Assembly: GCF_040712315.1 (NCBI RefSeq)
Contig: NC_134023.1
Location: 13,587,442-13,651,441, forward strand
Direction: 5' to 3'
DNA: 64,000 nucleotides
From: Castanea sativa
Lineage: Eukaryota; Streptophyta; Magnoliopsida; Fagales; Fagaceae
How positions within the stretch are numbered: position 1 is the stretch's first letter; the number at the start of each line of letters is the position of its first letter. Under the pieces are notes generated by a model, which worked only from the letters and a program-made list of their open reading frames with translations, was not told the DNA's origin and ran no database searches. Shown piece by piece: positions 34,455 to 46,072 of the stretch. Made by a program: the position numbers and the translations under genes.

Positions 34455-36118
34455 GGGTATGTTTGGTTGGAGGTGAAATAAGGTGGATAGAAAATAATGG
34501 AGAGAAAATGAGTTTATGTATTGTTTGGTTGGGAGGAGAGCTAAGAAAACTTTTAAGTGGGGCCTCAGCATTTTCCACCTAGGTCCACACAAAACTTTTT
34601 CCTCTGAAATGGAGAGAAAAGAGGCATGAAAACGCATGCTGAGGCAAAAAGACAAAAGCATCTCTGCTTTTTTTTTCCCTCCCCTACCCCACCTAATTCT
34701 CACTTTCACAGCTCTCATCATCAATCTTTTCAAACTTCAGCCTTTCACAAGCCTCTTCACAGCAACGATAATAATCTCAACTTCTTTGTTTTTGCTTTTT
34801 ACTTGCTTATGTGTATCTTTCTCTATGTAATAGTTGTTTTGTATGCACTGTTGTGGAACATTTAATAGTAGTTGCTTCTGTACAACTATTATTTTAACAT
34901 TATTAATGTTTTGTTCAAAAATTAGACTTTTTTAGAAGAATATTCAATTACTAGTTTATTTGTAATAACATCATGCTATGTCTTATTTTGTTTTGTTGGT
35001 TTGTTTGTGGTATTTGTATGTAATCTTTGTAATAATATTGTAAAGGATAATATGTTTAATATGTAGTCTTTAAAGATGTCTAAGACATTGAAGAAGACAA
35101 CTGATAGTGTCCCTAAAGCGAATAACATGAGATGGACTGATGATGTGGATGACTTTTTACTTAATGTCATGTTGAAGGAACAAAAAGATGGAATATGCCC
35201 AATCAAACATGGAGTTCTCATGCTTACTCAAATATGTGTAAAAAGTATTTTACATCATTCGGTTTTGCAATTGAGAAAAGTAACATCAAGAATCGAATCA
35301 AAACTTTGAAAGGTACTTTCCATTAATGTCATGACCTATTCAAGAACTTGAGTGGATTTGCATGGAATCTAATTACTAGACTTTTTGAGGCTGAAGCTGA
35401 AGTGTGGGAACCTTTAATAGAGGTTAGTTATATTTATTTTGATATCCTGAAATGATTTTTAGATCAAGTTGGTACATTTTGTTGTCACTTTATTGTAATA
35501 ATAATAATACTAATAAGTGTGTATTGAATTCTCATAGAAAAACCCAAATACTAAAAAATGGAAAGAAAAGAAAACTCAAATTCAATATTATGAGAAGTTG
35601 TTTGATATGTTTTCCAAGGATAGGGTAAATGGTGAAGGTTGTATAAGTGTAAAAGAGAAATTCCGTCAATGGGAAAAAGAAAGAGAGAATAGCATAAATT
35701 TGGAAGAAAATGTTGATGGCTTTGGTGAGTTCATCATGCCAAATGTAGAATTATATTCTCCAATGGTCTCTCCTTCCTATTCATGTGACACATCATCCAA
35801 GAAGGCGAAGAAACCAGCTTAAATGGTTGAAATGCTTGAAAAGCAAATGGAAAATTTTCAATCCGGATTTGATAATGTGGCAACAAGTATAAGGCAAGGA
35901 AATTAGATTGCTAAGGAGGACTTACTATTATGATGCAAGGACATGAGATTGCTAAGGTGGGACTTGCGACTTGCTATCAAGGAGAAAGGACTCCACATTG
36001 TTACTCTGAGGAGGAAGTATTTTTTGAATTGATGAATATAGGAATACTATCGGACATGCAACTTGATGCTATGCTATTCCTAATGAAGGATCTATCCAAA
36101 ATGAGAGTATTTTTTTAG
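34455..36118 (+). mobile_element. PIF/Harbinger-type element, left end plus MYB/SANT gene
   Basis: The left end GGGTATGTTTGGTTGG is preceded by TAA. This terminal sequence and the next 100 bp (repeated GTTTGGTTGGGAGGAGAG-like subterminal motifs) match the reverse complement of the right end of the MITE at 43951-44543. A MYB/SANT-like gene follows in the same orientation, as in two-gene Harbinger elements. No DDE transposase and no right terminus were found, so the element is truncated or its end has decayed. Confidence 0.55.
35076..36118 (+). pseudogene. Harbinger-type MYB/SANT-like DNA-binding protein, degenerate
   Basis: First exon about 35076-35422: MRWTDDVDDFLLNVMLKEQK is the start of a trihelix-like MYB/SANT domain, continued after a frameshift by LFKNLSGFAWNLITRLFEAE and AEVWEPLIE, with a GTTAGT donor. 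Second exon from about 35538: KNPNTKKWKEK, YYEKLFDMFSKDRVNGEG, then an acidic and Ser-rich linker to 35822. A final segment to 36118 ends in MQLDAMLFLMKDLSKMRVFF. Harbinger MYB-like proteins bind the element ends and recruit the transposase to the nucleus. Similar domains occur in plant L10-interacting MYB proteins. Internal stops at 35309 and 35822 suggest a pseudogene. Confidence 0.7.
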
Positions 36119-36842
36119 TGCTCCAACTAGTGAGTTACGTTGACAAATATTATTGAAGATGATGTATGCTAAGGAACCTTAGAGGATGGATAATTGTCAA
36201 CTGACTTTGGGTACAAGGCTAGATGAAGTGGTGTGTAAAGTGATGTCTGATAGTAGCTAAGTTGCATAATACTAAAATGCAACTTAACATTTTGTTGACT
36301 TTTGATTTGCTAACTTTTTATGAGCTGAATGAAGTATATTACATAAATAACAATATTTGATGACTTTGTATTTTGTTTAAGACAATAGAAGATAATGTAT
36401 TCTAAATATTTGTTGAATAGTTTTGGTGCCTTGGAGAACAATGTATTAAAATCTAGTTGAATTGTGTAAATTTGTTGCCCATGTTTTTGTTGCCTAATAG
36501 GGAAGAAAAACTAACCAATTAAAATCTTTTGCTGAACTTATATGTGATTTTGTCCAGTTAAAATCTTTTGCTTAGCAGTATTAATTTTGCCCATGTTTTT
36601 GATGATGTTGCCCACCATTTTAACTAGATGCCAGTATATATAATTTGTTGAACTTATTATTGTTTTTGTTGCCCATGTTTTTCTGACTAGCAAAGTTAAC
36701 ACATCATACAATGTTTTTTGCCTAGCAAATTTATATTATATATAATAATAAATAAAAATTATAAAAATTTATATGTATAATGTGTTAATTTTTTTTATTA
36801 TAATAATAAAGAAAAATAATATAAATTTATATGTATGATGTG
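36119..36842. other. AT-rich intergenic sequence
   Basis: The phrase TTGCCCATGTTTTTGTTGCC and variants recur four to five times between 36476 and 36685, forming a loose repeat. No coding signal. Confidence 0.4.
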
Positions 36843-37594
36843 TGTGGGTGGGAAAAAACTAGCCCCCCTTCCCCGAGGTCCTTCGCGGATTACCAATGAC
36901 AAGCCCACAAAGCTTATTACAAAGAAATAAATGGAAATAAAAACTTCATGATGGGAGGCTCAAGCAGTTGATTTTTTTCATCATTAGTCTTACAAAAATA
37001 TTTCCCTAACTTTTCATACAATTCCCCTTTGTTCTGTTCCAAAAAATGAATCCCCCCCCCCCTTCTCAACTTGACTTTCCTCTTATTTATAAGCCTCCCC
37101 ACTATTCCTACTTTTACAGCTGTTACTTTGCCGGCCTAATTTTCAAAGATATTTTTCCTACTTTATTGGTTTCCTCCCCTTTGTTATCCTTGAATTATGC
37201 CTTCTGTGAGATGTTTTTTTTGTTCAGGCTGTCTCATACGCATTTAATGCGGCAGAGGTTAGGTGAGGGCTCCCAAATTGAGGTAGAGATAAAAATCCTC
37301 ACTCCTCTTGCGTGTTATGGAAGTTTCCCATGGTTCTTAGTGCCACCCGGTTGCCACGTGTGGATCATTCGTGCACCTGACCAGGAACATAATTAACTCT
37401 CCATCCTCTTCATGGGAATAACTTTACTGTGGCCTTTCCCTTCTTAGGCGAGAAGTTTAGTTACACTTCCTTTTGCTTACACCCTATCCCCTTCTTGGAC
37501 TTGCCTCATGCAGCTAGGCCTAGCCCAATCTCGTTCCCGTGGCCCATTTCATTGTTGGGCTTTAATTTGGACGGGGATCTTTCTACACCCCACA
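36843..37594. mobile_element. Solo LTR
   Basis: 752 bp beginning TGGGTGGGAAAAAACTAG and ending TACACCCCACA, flanked on both sides by ATGTG (36838-36842 and 37595-37599), an exact 5-bp duplication. It is GC-richer than its surroundings. No retrotransposon domains adjoin it. Open frames inside are not convincing. Confidence 0.6.
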
Positions 37595-39347
37595 ATGTGT
37601 TAATTTTTATATTATTCATATGTATTCTTTGATGTAAGTATTTTTTTTTAAATCATTTTATTTGCAACACTAAATACTTTTAATGAATGGTGTTTGATGT
37701 TGACTTGATTTAGGAAAAAATTATATTATAATATGTCATATTTTGTGTTGTAATTTCATTTGGAACACATCGGGATTGTCTGGATAATATGATGAAGAAA
37801 TGTTAGTGTGGTTGAAGAAGATGGTGGTTTTTGTGTAGTTACCTTTAACTGTTTGTAAATATTTTGTTTAACAAATTTGTAGCAAATTGTTATGCCATTG
37901 TTATTGTTGTCGTTACTTCGTAGATGCTTGGATAATTGTTTTAAGCTTAGTGTATTCTTTGAGATTTTAAAGAAAAAAGATTCATTTAAAAAAAAAAAAA
38001 CTAATTATTTATCGATTCATTTTTCACATGTTAAATTAGATGTTAAATTAAATTATAACAGTATTAACAGAATACTTCTTCTTCTTTTTTTCCAAAAATT
38101 TCTCTCTACATTTTTCCCCTCTAGAATTGTACTCTTGGTTTCTATTTTTTTTATTATTAATTTTATTAAGGAAATAGAGTTATTATCATTTTGTATAAAG
38201 CTATAATTAGCACTTTTGCTTGGCAACAAAGACATATTTCTATTGCGTTTCTTCAAAGTCATATTACAAACTTTGAATTTGTTTATGCATTTGATATTTA
38301 TCTTGATTACATCACATTTGGCATGTTTTACATATTTAGTAGGAGTTTGACTTTGGTGTGAGTTTTATTTTTTCGTCTTTTTTTTTTTTTTGAATTGAAA
38401 TTTTATTGAGTTTTATTATTATTTTTAGATACATTTCTTGGTCTTATTGATTGCCCGATAGAAAAAATTAGGTTTGAGAAGTTTTCTTAAAATTAAAAGA
38501 ATAAATTTCAAATTTTATATATTTTTTAATGATACACAAAATGTTATAAATAACGTTTATCAAAAAATTAATATTTTCGCTAACTTTCCTTCTAAATTCC
38601 TAATGAAAATTTTATTATTTATATTTTGGTACGACATAAATTATATATATATTACATTTGTGATTGTTTCTATAATAAATGAAAATATGATTATGAAATA
38701 CATTACTATTTAAAAAATTAGTCTAAATTACATAATATAAATTTAATAAAATCATCCTAAAAATATTACCACGTGCAACGCGTATTCAACTAAAACCTTG
38801 AACCTAAGATCTCTAATTACCCATTTTAAGAGAAAAGCTTCCTCTAAGTTGAGCACAGTCAAGTAATCAACTAGTTGGTTCTCTTTTAAGATTGCATATT
38901 GCATTCACCAAAATACAGAAAAAGAAATCTTTCTCTATGATTTTTTTTTCCAATCACCAACTAGAAGCCATTCAGGAAATTCGTTATTCTTCTTCACATC
39001 TTTTGTGCTGTCAATTCTTTGAACTAAATCAGCTAGTTAGGGTTTAGATATGGTACAATCAAGTTCTAAATTTTTTCTGCACTTATATACACATCCACAT
39101 CACTTGTGTCCAACTGATTTAAATCCTGTAATACACTGACAGTGTTCAACCTATAAGCTAAAATATTGCATTTAGTTTCACAGGTAATTTTCATATCAGC
39201 AGTCAACTACAAAAAATCAACTAGTTTCAGTCATAAGCATGTTGCTGCTGCAGATATTTAATTGCTTGGAGGCTTTCAAAATTCTAGCTTTTTGTTTCAC
39301 TCATACGCGCCACCAATGTTTTTTCTCAGTTTGATGGCCCAAAGGAA
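37595..39347. other. Very AT-rich intergenic sequence
   Basis: No gene recognised. The stretch at 38767-38800 (CACGTGCAACGCGTATTCAACTAA) resembles the 3' ends of some Helitrons, but a CTAG end and hairpin were not clear. Confidence 0.35.
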
Positions 39348-39624
39348 AGATATTTATCACTGGAAACTCTGGTGAGTCCTAGTCTTTATACTTTTCACTG
39401 CCAGTGAACTGACAAAATAACTTCTTTAGTGTATGTGCATGCAATTCAATTATCCAGTTTTTAATTTTATTTTATAAGAATGGTGTTTTTATTATGGTAA
39501 TAGACTACTTATTGCACACAAGAATTACAAAAATGACTGATGGAATAGAGGAGGAGCTACCAGAGATATTTATCACTGGAAACTCTGGTGAGTCCTAGTC
39601 TTTATACTTTTCACTGCCAGTGAA
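39348..39624. repeat. 61-bp perfect direct repeat
   Basis: The sequence starting AGATATTTATCACTGGAAAC occurs identically at 39348-39408 and 39564-39624, 216 bp apart. Each copy contains ACTCTG/GTGAGT, a strong splice-donor-like site, preceded in the first copy by a TTTTTTCTCAG acceptor-like site. Confidence 0.9.
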
Positions 39625-40069
39625 ATATCAACAACTAGAGTACATTCATCCTTGGCATTGGTGGCGCGTATAAAAATAAGAACATACATGCTAAAGGAGT
39701 GAGCCACACCATTAGCATTCCTACTAACCCAATCAAACATACATGCTGGAGGCTGGAGCCACATAATAGCCTCGAGGATGGAAGACATTTCCCAGCTTGG
39801 ACTTTGCCTCCTTTCTTAAAACATCCATGCACATCTTGGATCCCCCTTCCATTGTCAGCTCCCTTGCACCCATTTCTTTGGAAACTTGGAATCCTCATTG
39901 CCCACCCTTTCAGAACACGGCCTTCCCAGTCTCGCAAAACAGTGGCTATACATGCCTGCTTTGAATCAAGAGCGACATCATAGTTCATCTTGAACTTAAT
40001 GCAGGAGGTTTCTGTCTGCTCCATAGTTGCCTGAGTAGAGATCTTGTCTGAGTTTAGCAAAGCCTTCAA
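39573..40069 (-). pseudogene. LINE-derived RNase H domain fragment
   Basis: Minus strand: CIKFKMNYDVALDSKQACIA and VLRDWEGRVLKGWA match the start of the plant RNase H-like domain found at the C-terminus of many LINEs (usual form K.N.DGA....). In another frame CMFDWVSRNANGVAHSFSMY matches its end (WVPR.AN.VAH.LA). Frameshifts lie between them. No RT adjoins, so it is a truncated copy, possibly inserted by 3'-end LINE retroposition. Confidence 0.65.
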
Positions 40070-41679
40070 AATTCTGCATTACTCTGGCAGGTAGCTTCAT
40101 AGTTAAACTTCAGCGGAATTAGATCAAGTTAAGTTCCTTAGCTTCAATAATTACTCTATAACCACAGCAGCAAATAATGGCAAATGGTTTGTTACTCAGC
40201 CATCCAGGACTTGAGCTGGGGGAGCAACTACCAACATTATCAGATAAATACTTAAATTCACATTAATTGCATCAGTACAAAAGGCACCAACCTAATCCAA
40301 ACCACGCTACTCTACCAAAGTCACATTCCATACCACATAAAGAGCAGCCATTGTCCACCAAACACCATAATCTATTGATTTGACTTGGGTTTTGTTGGAT
40401 ATATTTGTGCCACAAACACGAACAAGAAAGAAAACATACCACTCCACAACATCTTCTGCAAAAACAGATGGCACAGACATAGAACCATCTGGGGAAACCA
40501 TCCATTTCATTTGGTTGTCTCTGGCTCTCTAAGCTAATCTAAGACAGATGATTGGACTGTTTCATGAATTTCAGTCATATCCTCACAGCATCCTTCTAGC
40601 ACTTTACATCTCTTAAAGAAATGGGACAGATTATATACATCAAAGCTTTTATATTTTTTGATAAGAAAATCTTTTCTTATTTGTACACAAAAAAGAAAAA
40701 GGTATAAATTCTTTTACATCAAGTAACAATTTTTTTTGGGGAGGGGGGGGGGGGGGAAGCCATTTAATAGACCAAAGTCACTGCCTTTGAAGCACTTATA
40801 GATATGGGAGCTGGATTTCACACAAATATGTTGATAATGTAAATAAGATATGAATTTTAAAGGGATACATCAATATGTATATGATCAAATTTTTTTATAT
40901 TATTAAATTGCAATTTTATTAAATTTTCCAGAACATATTGGATAGTTCTCCGAAATCGATAACTAACTTAAAGAAATAAATTCAAATTTTGGACATTTAA
41001 GAGATAGTGGATAAGAGGAAGAAGCAGAGAGTAGCAATGGCCACTACATACTCAACAGATATTGCTCTCAAAATTTACTCATGCACTACATATAACTGCA
41101 CTAGTGTGTAACCATGGATTCCCAACCAAATTCAACATGAGGTAAACAACCAGAAGATGCATTTTAATTAAAAATAATACAAAAAAGAGGGGGGCAAATA
41201 ATTGGAAGAAGTTATAAGCCTCGAGAAGCATAGAAATGAAGGTACAACAGCCTAAACATAGAGATTCTATAGATCCCAGTCAGGCAGTCACCATAATACT
41301 GAAACTCATGTTGATCAAAATACTTGCATAGATAACCTTGACTAAAGATGATCTATTGTGAGTATGAATTTTAAACAGAACTTCCAGTAATCACCCAATG
41401 CTCAGACACAATGGTGGATATCAAAAGCAAAATGATATAAAAATATGCTTATATATATATATATGGAAACTGCATACTTATACACACAAATATCAAGCCC
41501 TGGCAATAAAATGAATCAACGCAAATAAGTTTGATTGTTGGGGTAGATCAAAACCAGTTAGCTAGACCAAAATCATGAACTACAAAATGACTGACTTAAT
41601 TACGGCATCAAAGCAAGTCTCACAAGCATAGTCCATATCTACCAGCATTACACAGAATCTCTCTCAGCTAAGCAAATTC
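40070..41679. other. Sequence 3' of the PORR gene
   Basis: Nearest to 41680 this should be the 3' UTR of the minus-strand PORR gene. The rest has no recognised gene. A G-run is at 40740-40756 and a short TA repeat at 41450-41463. Confidence 0.4.
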
Positions 41680-42870
41680 TCAGGTAACAACTTGTGAAGA
41701 AGGCATCTCGCCGTTCAAATTGATCTCTCTTCTACCACTACGTGATATGAATTTGTCATAAAATAACAACAAAGGACATTTATCTATCAAATTTGAACCA
41801 TCGTAAGCTTCTTTGAGAAAAACAGTGCTTTTTGCACCTTTATTAGTGATGTAAAACATACCATGATGCCTTATCAAGCAAAGCAATAATCGAGATGGTA
41901 ACAGATACTCAGAATGAAATGCATCCAATTGTGCAGATGTCATTCTTTTCTCCATAGTCAAACTGAGAAGCTCATGGAGGACTGCCACCACCCGTTTTCG
42001 GGCTTTTGGATCTTTAGCGTCAAATCTCCTTGCATTTAAGTATGGAGAAGGGAAATCCATTTTCTGCCACCTCTCAATTTCCTCAAGATAACTCTTGTTA
42101 GGCCTAAAGCCTACAGGAAAACTCAATCTAAATGCATTCGGACCTCGATAGTTACCATCTTTCGAGATTCTAACCTGCTTTCGACTCCCATTGAAGCCCG
42201 GAATCCCATCCTGTGCTGCTCTTTCCTCACGGGCAGTGACTGTCAATGAAGAGTCCCAATTTTCCAAATTAAGATAAGGCTTCCCATTGACATCCTTCAC
42301 AGAAAAGTAATCCGGGTACTTTGGAATCAATGACTCCTTAAAGTCATTTGGCAAACCCAATTCAGATTCAATAAATTCTATCTTTTCAAGTGGTACTCTA
42401 CAATCAACTGATAACATTAACAACTTCCTCAAATTGTTAACCAGAATTGGTTCCATCAAGTTCCTAGCTTCACCTTCGTCACTGGCAATCTTTTGGGCCT
42501 TATCAGTGAGCCTAACAGAAGGGGGTGTTCTGTTAGTACTGCCACCCCCTTCAACACAAAATATAGCAGGGTACTTCTCAATGACAGCCATGAAATTCCA
42601 TTTCTGAACAAACCCAACTTCTTTTTCAAGGTCCCTGAGAAAGAGAGACTGCTGTCTCTGGGATTGGATGATGGACTTGAGCTGAAGGATCAAAGATGGT
42701 TTCTTTTGCAAGTCCATGACTCTGTCAAGTTCATGGACCCTGTGGTAGATTTTCTTCTTGGGTCTTCTTCCTCCACTTGATTTGTGCCTCACTGGAACCC
42801 ATGTCATAGAACCAGTTTTTGAACATTTGAGAAGCTTGTTTAAGCTCAAGAACATGAATGTCCCCTGCAT
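41680..42870 (-). CDS. PORR-domain organellar RNA-binding protein (WTF family)
   Basis: Intronless 396-codon gene. ATG at 42870 is directly preceded by an in-frame TAA; a second Met six codons in (MFLSLNKLLKCSK) could also start. The first 35 residues are basic and Ser-rich without acids, fitting a mitochondrial presequence. The plant organelle RNA recognition (PORR) domain spans about residues 45-370: KKKIYHRVHELDRVMDLQKK, LFLRDLEKEVGFVQKWNFM, VIEKYPAIF, then the conserved ESELGLPNDFKESLIPKYPDYF, and late motifs FPSPYLNARR and SEYLLPSRLLLCLIRHHGMF ending with FLKEAY. PORR proteins bind group II introns and promote their splicing in mitochondria or plastids; older annotations mislabel them as ubiquitin hydrolases. 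The length is normal and no disruption is visible. Which WTF paralogue it is cannot be decided here. Confidence 0.93.
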   Translation of the reverse strand: MQGTFMFLSLNKLLKCSKTGSMTWVPVRHKSSGGRRPKKKIYHRVHELDRVMDLQKKPSLILQLKSIIQSQRQQSLFLRDLEKEVGFVQKWNFMAVIEKYPAIFCVEGGGSTNRTPPSVRLTDKAQKIASDEGEARNLMEPILVNNLRKLLMLSVDCRVPLEKIEFIESELGLPNDFKESLIPKYPDYFSVKDVNGKPYLNLENWDSSLTVTAREERAAQDGIPGFNGSRKQVRISKDGNYRGPNAFRLSFPVGFRPNKSYLEEIERWQKMDFPSPYLNARRFDAKDPKARKRVVAVLHELLSLTMEKRMTSAQLDAFHSEYLLPSRLLLCLIRHHGMFYITNKGAKSTVFLKEAYDGSNLIDKCPLLLFYDKFISRSGRREINLNGEMPSSQVVT

Positions 42871-43698
42871 TTACGAATAAGAACAGAGAGTTGTCTCTGG
42901 GACCAATCGTCGAACAGTTGGAGTGCAGGGTCTTTTAAGGGTCACATGTAGAGAACTTCTTTCTTTGGAGGTTGAAATTGACATAGAAATAGAAGAGTTT
43001 AGCTGACATCTGAAAAGTTTCTTCGAAATCACGACTCTCTCAGACCTCATCGAACCTCAGCACTTTAGTTTGGGAATTTATAAGCCGTGTCATTTTTTTT
43101 TTCAGTAATATATTTTGGACTTTTTTTTAATTGATTTTTTTAGGGTAAAAACAAACTGATTTTCTGCTATTTTTTAATTAAAAACTAAAAATCCATGAAT
43201 TTTGAAAATTAGTCTAATTGATTCTTCCATCTAATTTTCGTCTTCTTACATTTCATTTTTATATTAAAAAAATATTTATTTTTAGAATAAATTGTAATAA
43301 AAGAAACTATTTAAATTAAAATTTGATTAAAGATCTTTTTTTAATGCTTCTTCTCAAATGAGGAAGTCACTTATGGATGTTTTTAATGGAGATTTTAGGA
43401 ATTGAAATTCCCTATCTCCCTAATTATCAAAAGGAATAAGGTTAAATTGGCTTTTAAATTCAAATTAGAACATCAAGGATCCGTTTAATTTTGACCTAAA
43501 AATTAGGAATAGTGAGTGATTTTGCATTTTATCCCTAAAAAAAAAAACCAAAACAATGTAAAAAGTTATAATTGTATCTAAAAAATAAATAAAGTTTTAA
43601 AAAGATTTACATAAGCCAAATGAGCTTAATATTTCATATCCTTCTTTGCATGAGATTACTATTAAAAAGAAAATATTAATTTTTTGAGAATAATTCAG

Positions 43699-43702
<4 letters not shown>
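42871..43702. other. PORR gene upstream region
   Basis: About 200 bp with balanced composition upstream of the PORR start (42871-43080, probable 5' UTR and promoter), then AT-rich sequence. No TATA box could be assigned with confidence. Confidence 0.4.

Positions 43703-43760
<58 letters not shown>
43703..43760. repeat. (AT)29 microsatellite
   Basis: Uninterrupted AT dinucleotide run of 58 bases. Confidence 0.95.
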
Positions 43761-43768
<8 letters not shown>

Positions 43769-43950
43769 GGTGCCCCAAACCTACTAACGTAAATGATTAG
43801 GGAAGTGGACTTGGGTTCCCAATTTATTTGTAAGTGGGTTTCCTTATAGTCCTACGGATTTACCTTCAAACATAACCTAGTTAGCCCAACCATAAGTACC
43901 CCTATGATCTCCAACCCAAAAACCTTCTTCTCCCTAGACTTAGTCCTTTA

Positions 43951-44543
43951 GGGTCCATTTGGTTGAAAAGATGGAAAATTGAGAATAGAAGATAGAGGGA
44001 GAATGGAAAAGTGGGAGGATAGAAAAGTTTTTAGTTTTTCTCATTTGTTTTTGGTTGAGAGGGTGAAAAAGTGGATGAATGAAAATTTTTGGTTTGGTTG
44101 AAAATAAAGTTTGTATAAATTTACCATTATGTCCCTCTTAAATAAAACAAAAAGTAATACATTATATATATTTTTTAAAATTGTGTATAGATGAAAATGG
44201 ACATTTCAAAAAATGGCATAAGAAATCATCCAAAAGTGTTTTTTTTCAAATAATAAAATTAAAAATTAAAAAAAAAAGAACCCACCACCTGACAAAACCA
44301 AAGAAAAAAAAAAAAAGCCAGAACGTTAAAAAAGGTGGGGGCAGTTTTGTCCAAATATTTTTCCTACTTTTCACTCCAATTTTCTCTCTAAGTTAGAGAG
44401 ATTGTATTTTGAAGGGGGAGAAGAGAAAACTTGAGGGCTCCACCACTTTTGTCTCCCCCTCCCCCTCTTAACCAAACAGTAGAAAATGTCATTTTCCACC
44501 CTATTTTCCATCATTTCTGTTTTCACCCCAACCAAATATACCC
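43951..44543. mobile_element. Harbinger-type MITE
   Basis: 593 bp with ends GGGTCCATTTGGTTGAAAAG and, reverse-complemented from the right, GGGTATATTTGGTTGGGGTG, flanked by TTA at 43948-43950 and 44544-44546. Subterminal purine-rich versus pyrimidine-rich arms form a long imperfect inverted repeat. It shares its right-end sequence with the left end of the MYB-bearing element at 34455, which may represent the autonomous family. Open frames inside are by-products of the pyrimidine-rich arm. Confidence 0.82.
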
Positions 44544-44546
44544 TTA

Positions 44547-45970
44547 CTATCTCTTGTATATCTCCCTCAGTTCTTTTGTCCTCCCTCTCTGTGTTTACTC
44601 CCTCCTTCTCTCTTGTTTCTTATCCTTTTTCTTCCATTTTTTTAACAATTCACCAACCAATCTCCACCTCACTCCCCTTATATAGACTTTTCTTAGTGGG
44701 GTTCAAATCATTACCGTTTCACCAATTTTTATGTAATCTCACTTTCACCCAGAATCCCAAGAAACCATCATGTCTTCTGAGGACTCTCTTGAAACTTATT
44801 CCAGACACCAAATAGCATTCGACAATGACTTCCTAAGAGCACTGCTAATACTCGAGACCGATCTAAACTTCTCTACTTGTTGATTTCGTACTGTCTTATC
44901 GGTCAGTAGGGGGTCGAGATGTGACTGAACACTTAACAAGTTCACCGAACATTGCTCCCCAAATCCTAATACATTTATTGTTGGGCCTGGCCCATCCCTA
45001 TAGGGTTTGGGCCAGCTCTGATCCCTCGGGCTAGTTTCAACTTGAGTATTTGGGCTTAAGTTTGGAGGACTGGTATCGATAACTTGGGCCCAAGTCCCCT
45101 ACAATATATATTTCATGAGAATAATATCTCTCAACCTTAATCACCATGCTAACTTATTAGCATTGTTTGGTCTCATTTATAAAGAGAACTAAAGTTCAAA
45201 CCTTCAACACTTGTTATAATAAATAGATTATAAAAAAAAAAAAATGAAGGTCGTGCCCATGCCAATACCTTTTTCAGGTGTGTGGGAAAATTATTACATG
45301 ATAACTCTTGAAAAACTAAAGGTACAAATGAAGAGATATAGTTTTTTTTTTTTTTAAGTGTGTGGGAAAATTTACTAGAACAATTCCTCTTATAGGGTTT
45401 ACAACAATTATCACTAAAAAGTAAAGAGGATTGAAATTCCAACTTAACATACGTTCATTTGAAGGTCATGCCCAATGAAAGCAATGAAGTCAGCTACTTT
45501 ATTTGCTTTTCCATCAATATAATTTACCTATAGCCTTCCAGCAATATCACACCCAGTACTTCTACAATCAGAAATTATGATGATTCTTTTCTAAGGCATA
45601 GTAATTTTGTGCATAAGTGAATAGACGAATCTTTATTCTTTATTTTTATTTTTTTGAGAATAATCTTTATTCTTTATTGATTACGTTATTTAAAAGCTAT
45701 AAAATTTTTCCAAAAGTCATTATTTATTTATACCAAAAGTCATTATTGAAAGAGTATCTCTTTGTCTAATGAAAATTATATATTGACTGGTGAAAATAAA
45801 GTTTATAGGAATAAAAAAAAAAGTTCAGACATTGATTTCTTATTTCATTGAATGTATTTACATTCACTATTATGTCAGTTTGTAAGTTTTATATAGTAAA
45901 TTTGTAGAATTTTTAACAATTTCCTTTATTTTGATCAAGTTCTTTGACATTCTATGCTTCATGAAGGAAT
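44547..45970. other. Intergenic sequence
   Basis: No gene recognised. 45290-45390 is the second copy of the dispersed repeat seen at 34337-34450. Confidence 0.4.
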
Positions 45971-45975
45971 TAGAC

Positions 45976-45983
45976 TATATAAA
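45976..45983 (+). promoter_or_regulatory. TATA-box-like element
   Basis: TATATAAA lies 90 bp upstream of the ATG at 46073 in the small open frame below. Spacing suits a short 5' UTR, but TATA-like words are common in such AT-rich DNA. Confidence 0.35.
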
Positions 45984-46072
45984 TTGTGCCTTTGTTAGCA
46001 TTCAAACTCTCACACAGCCTTTAAATATTTCAAGAGAGTTAAATTATTGTTAAGAGACTTGTGTTAATAAAA

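Noticed and set aside
37046..37396. 116-codon plus-strand frame
   Set aside because: Located within the solo LTR at 36843-37594; no recognisable domain.
44431..44815. Overlapping Ser/Pro/Phe-rich plus-strand frames
   Set aside because: They fall on the pyrimidine-rich right arm of the Harbinger MITE and its flank.
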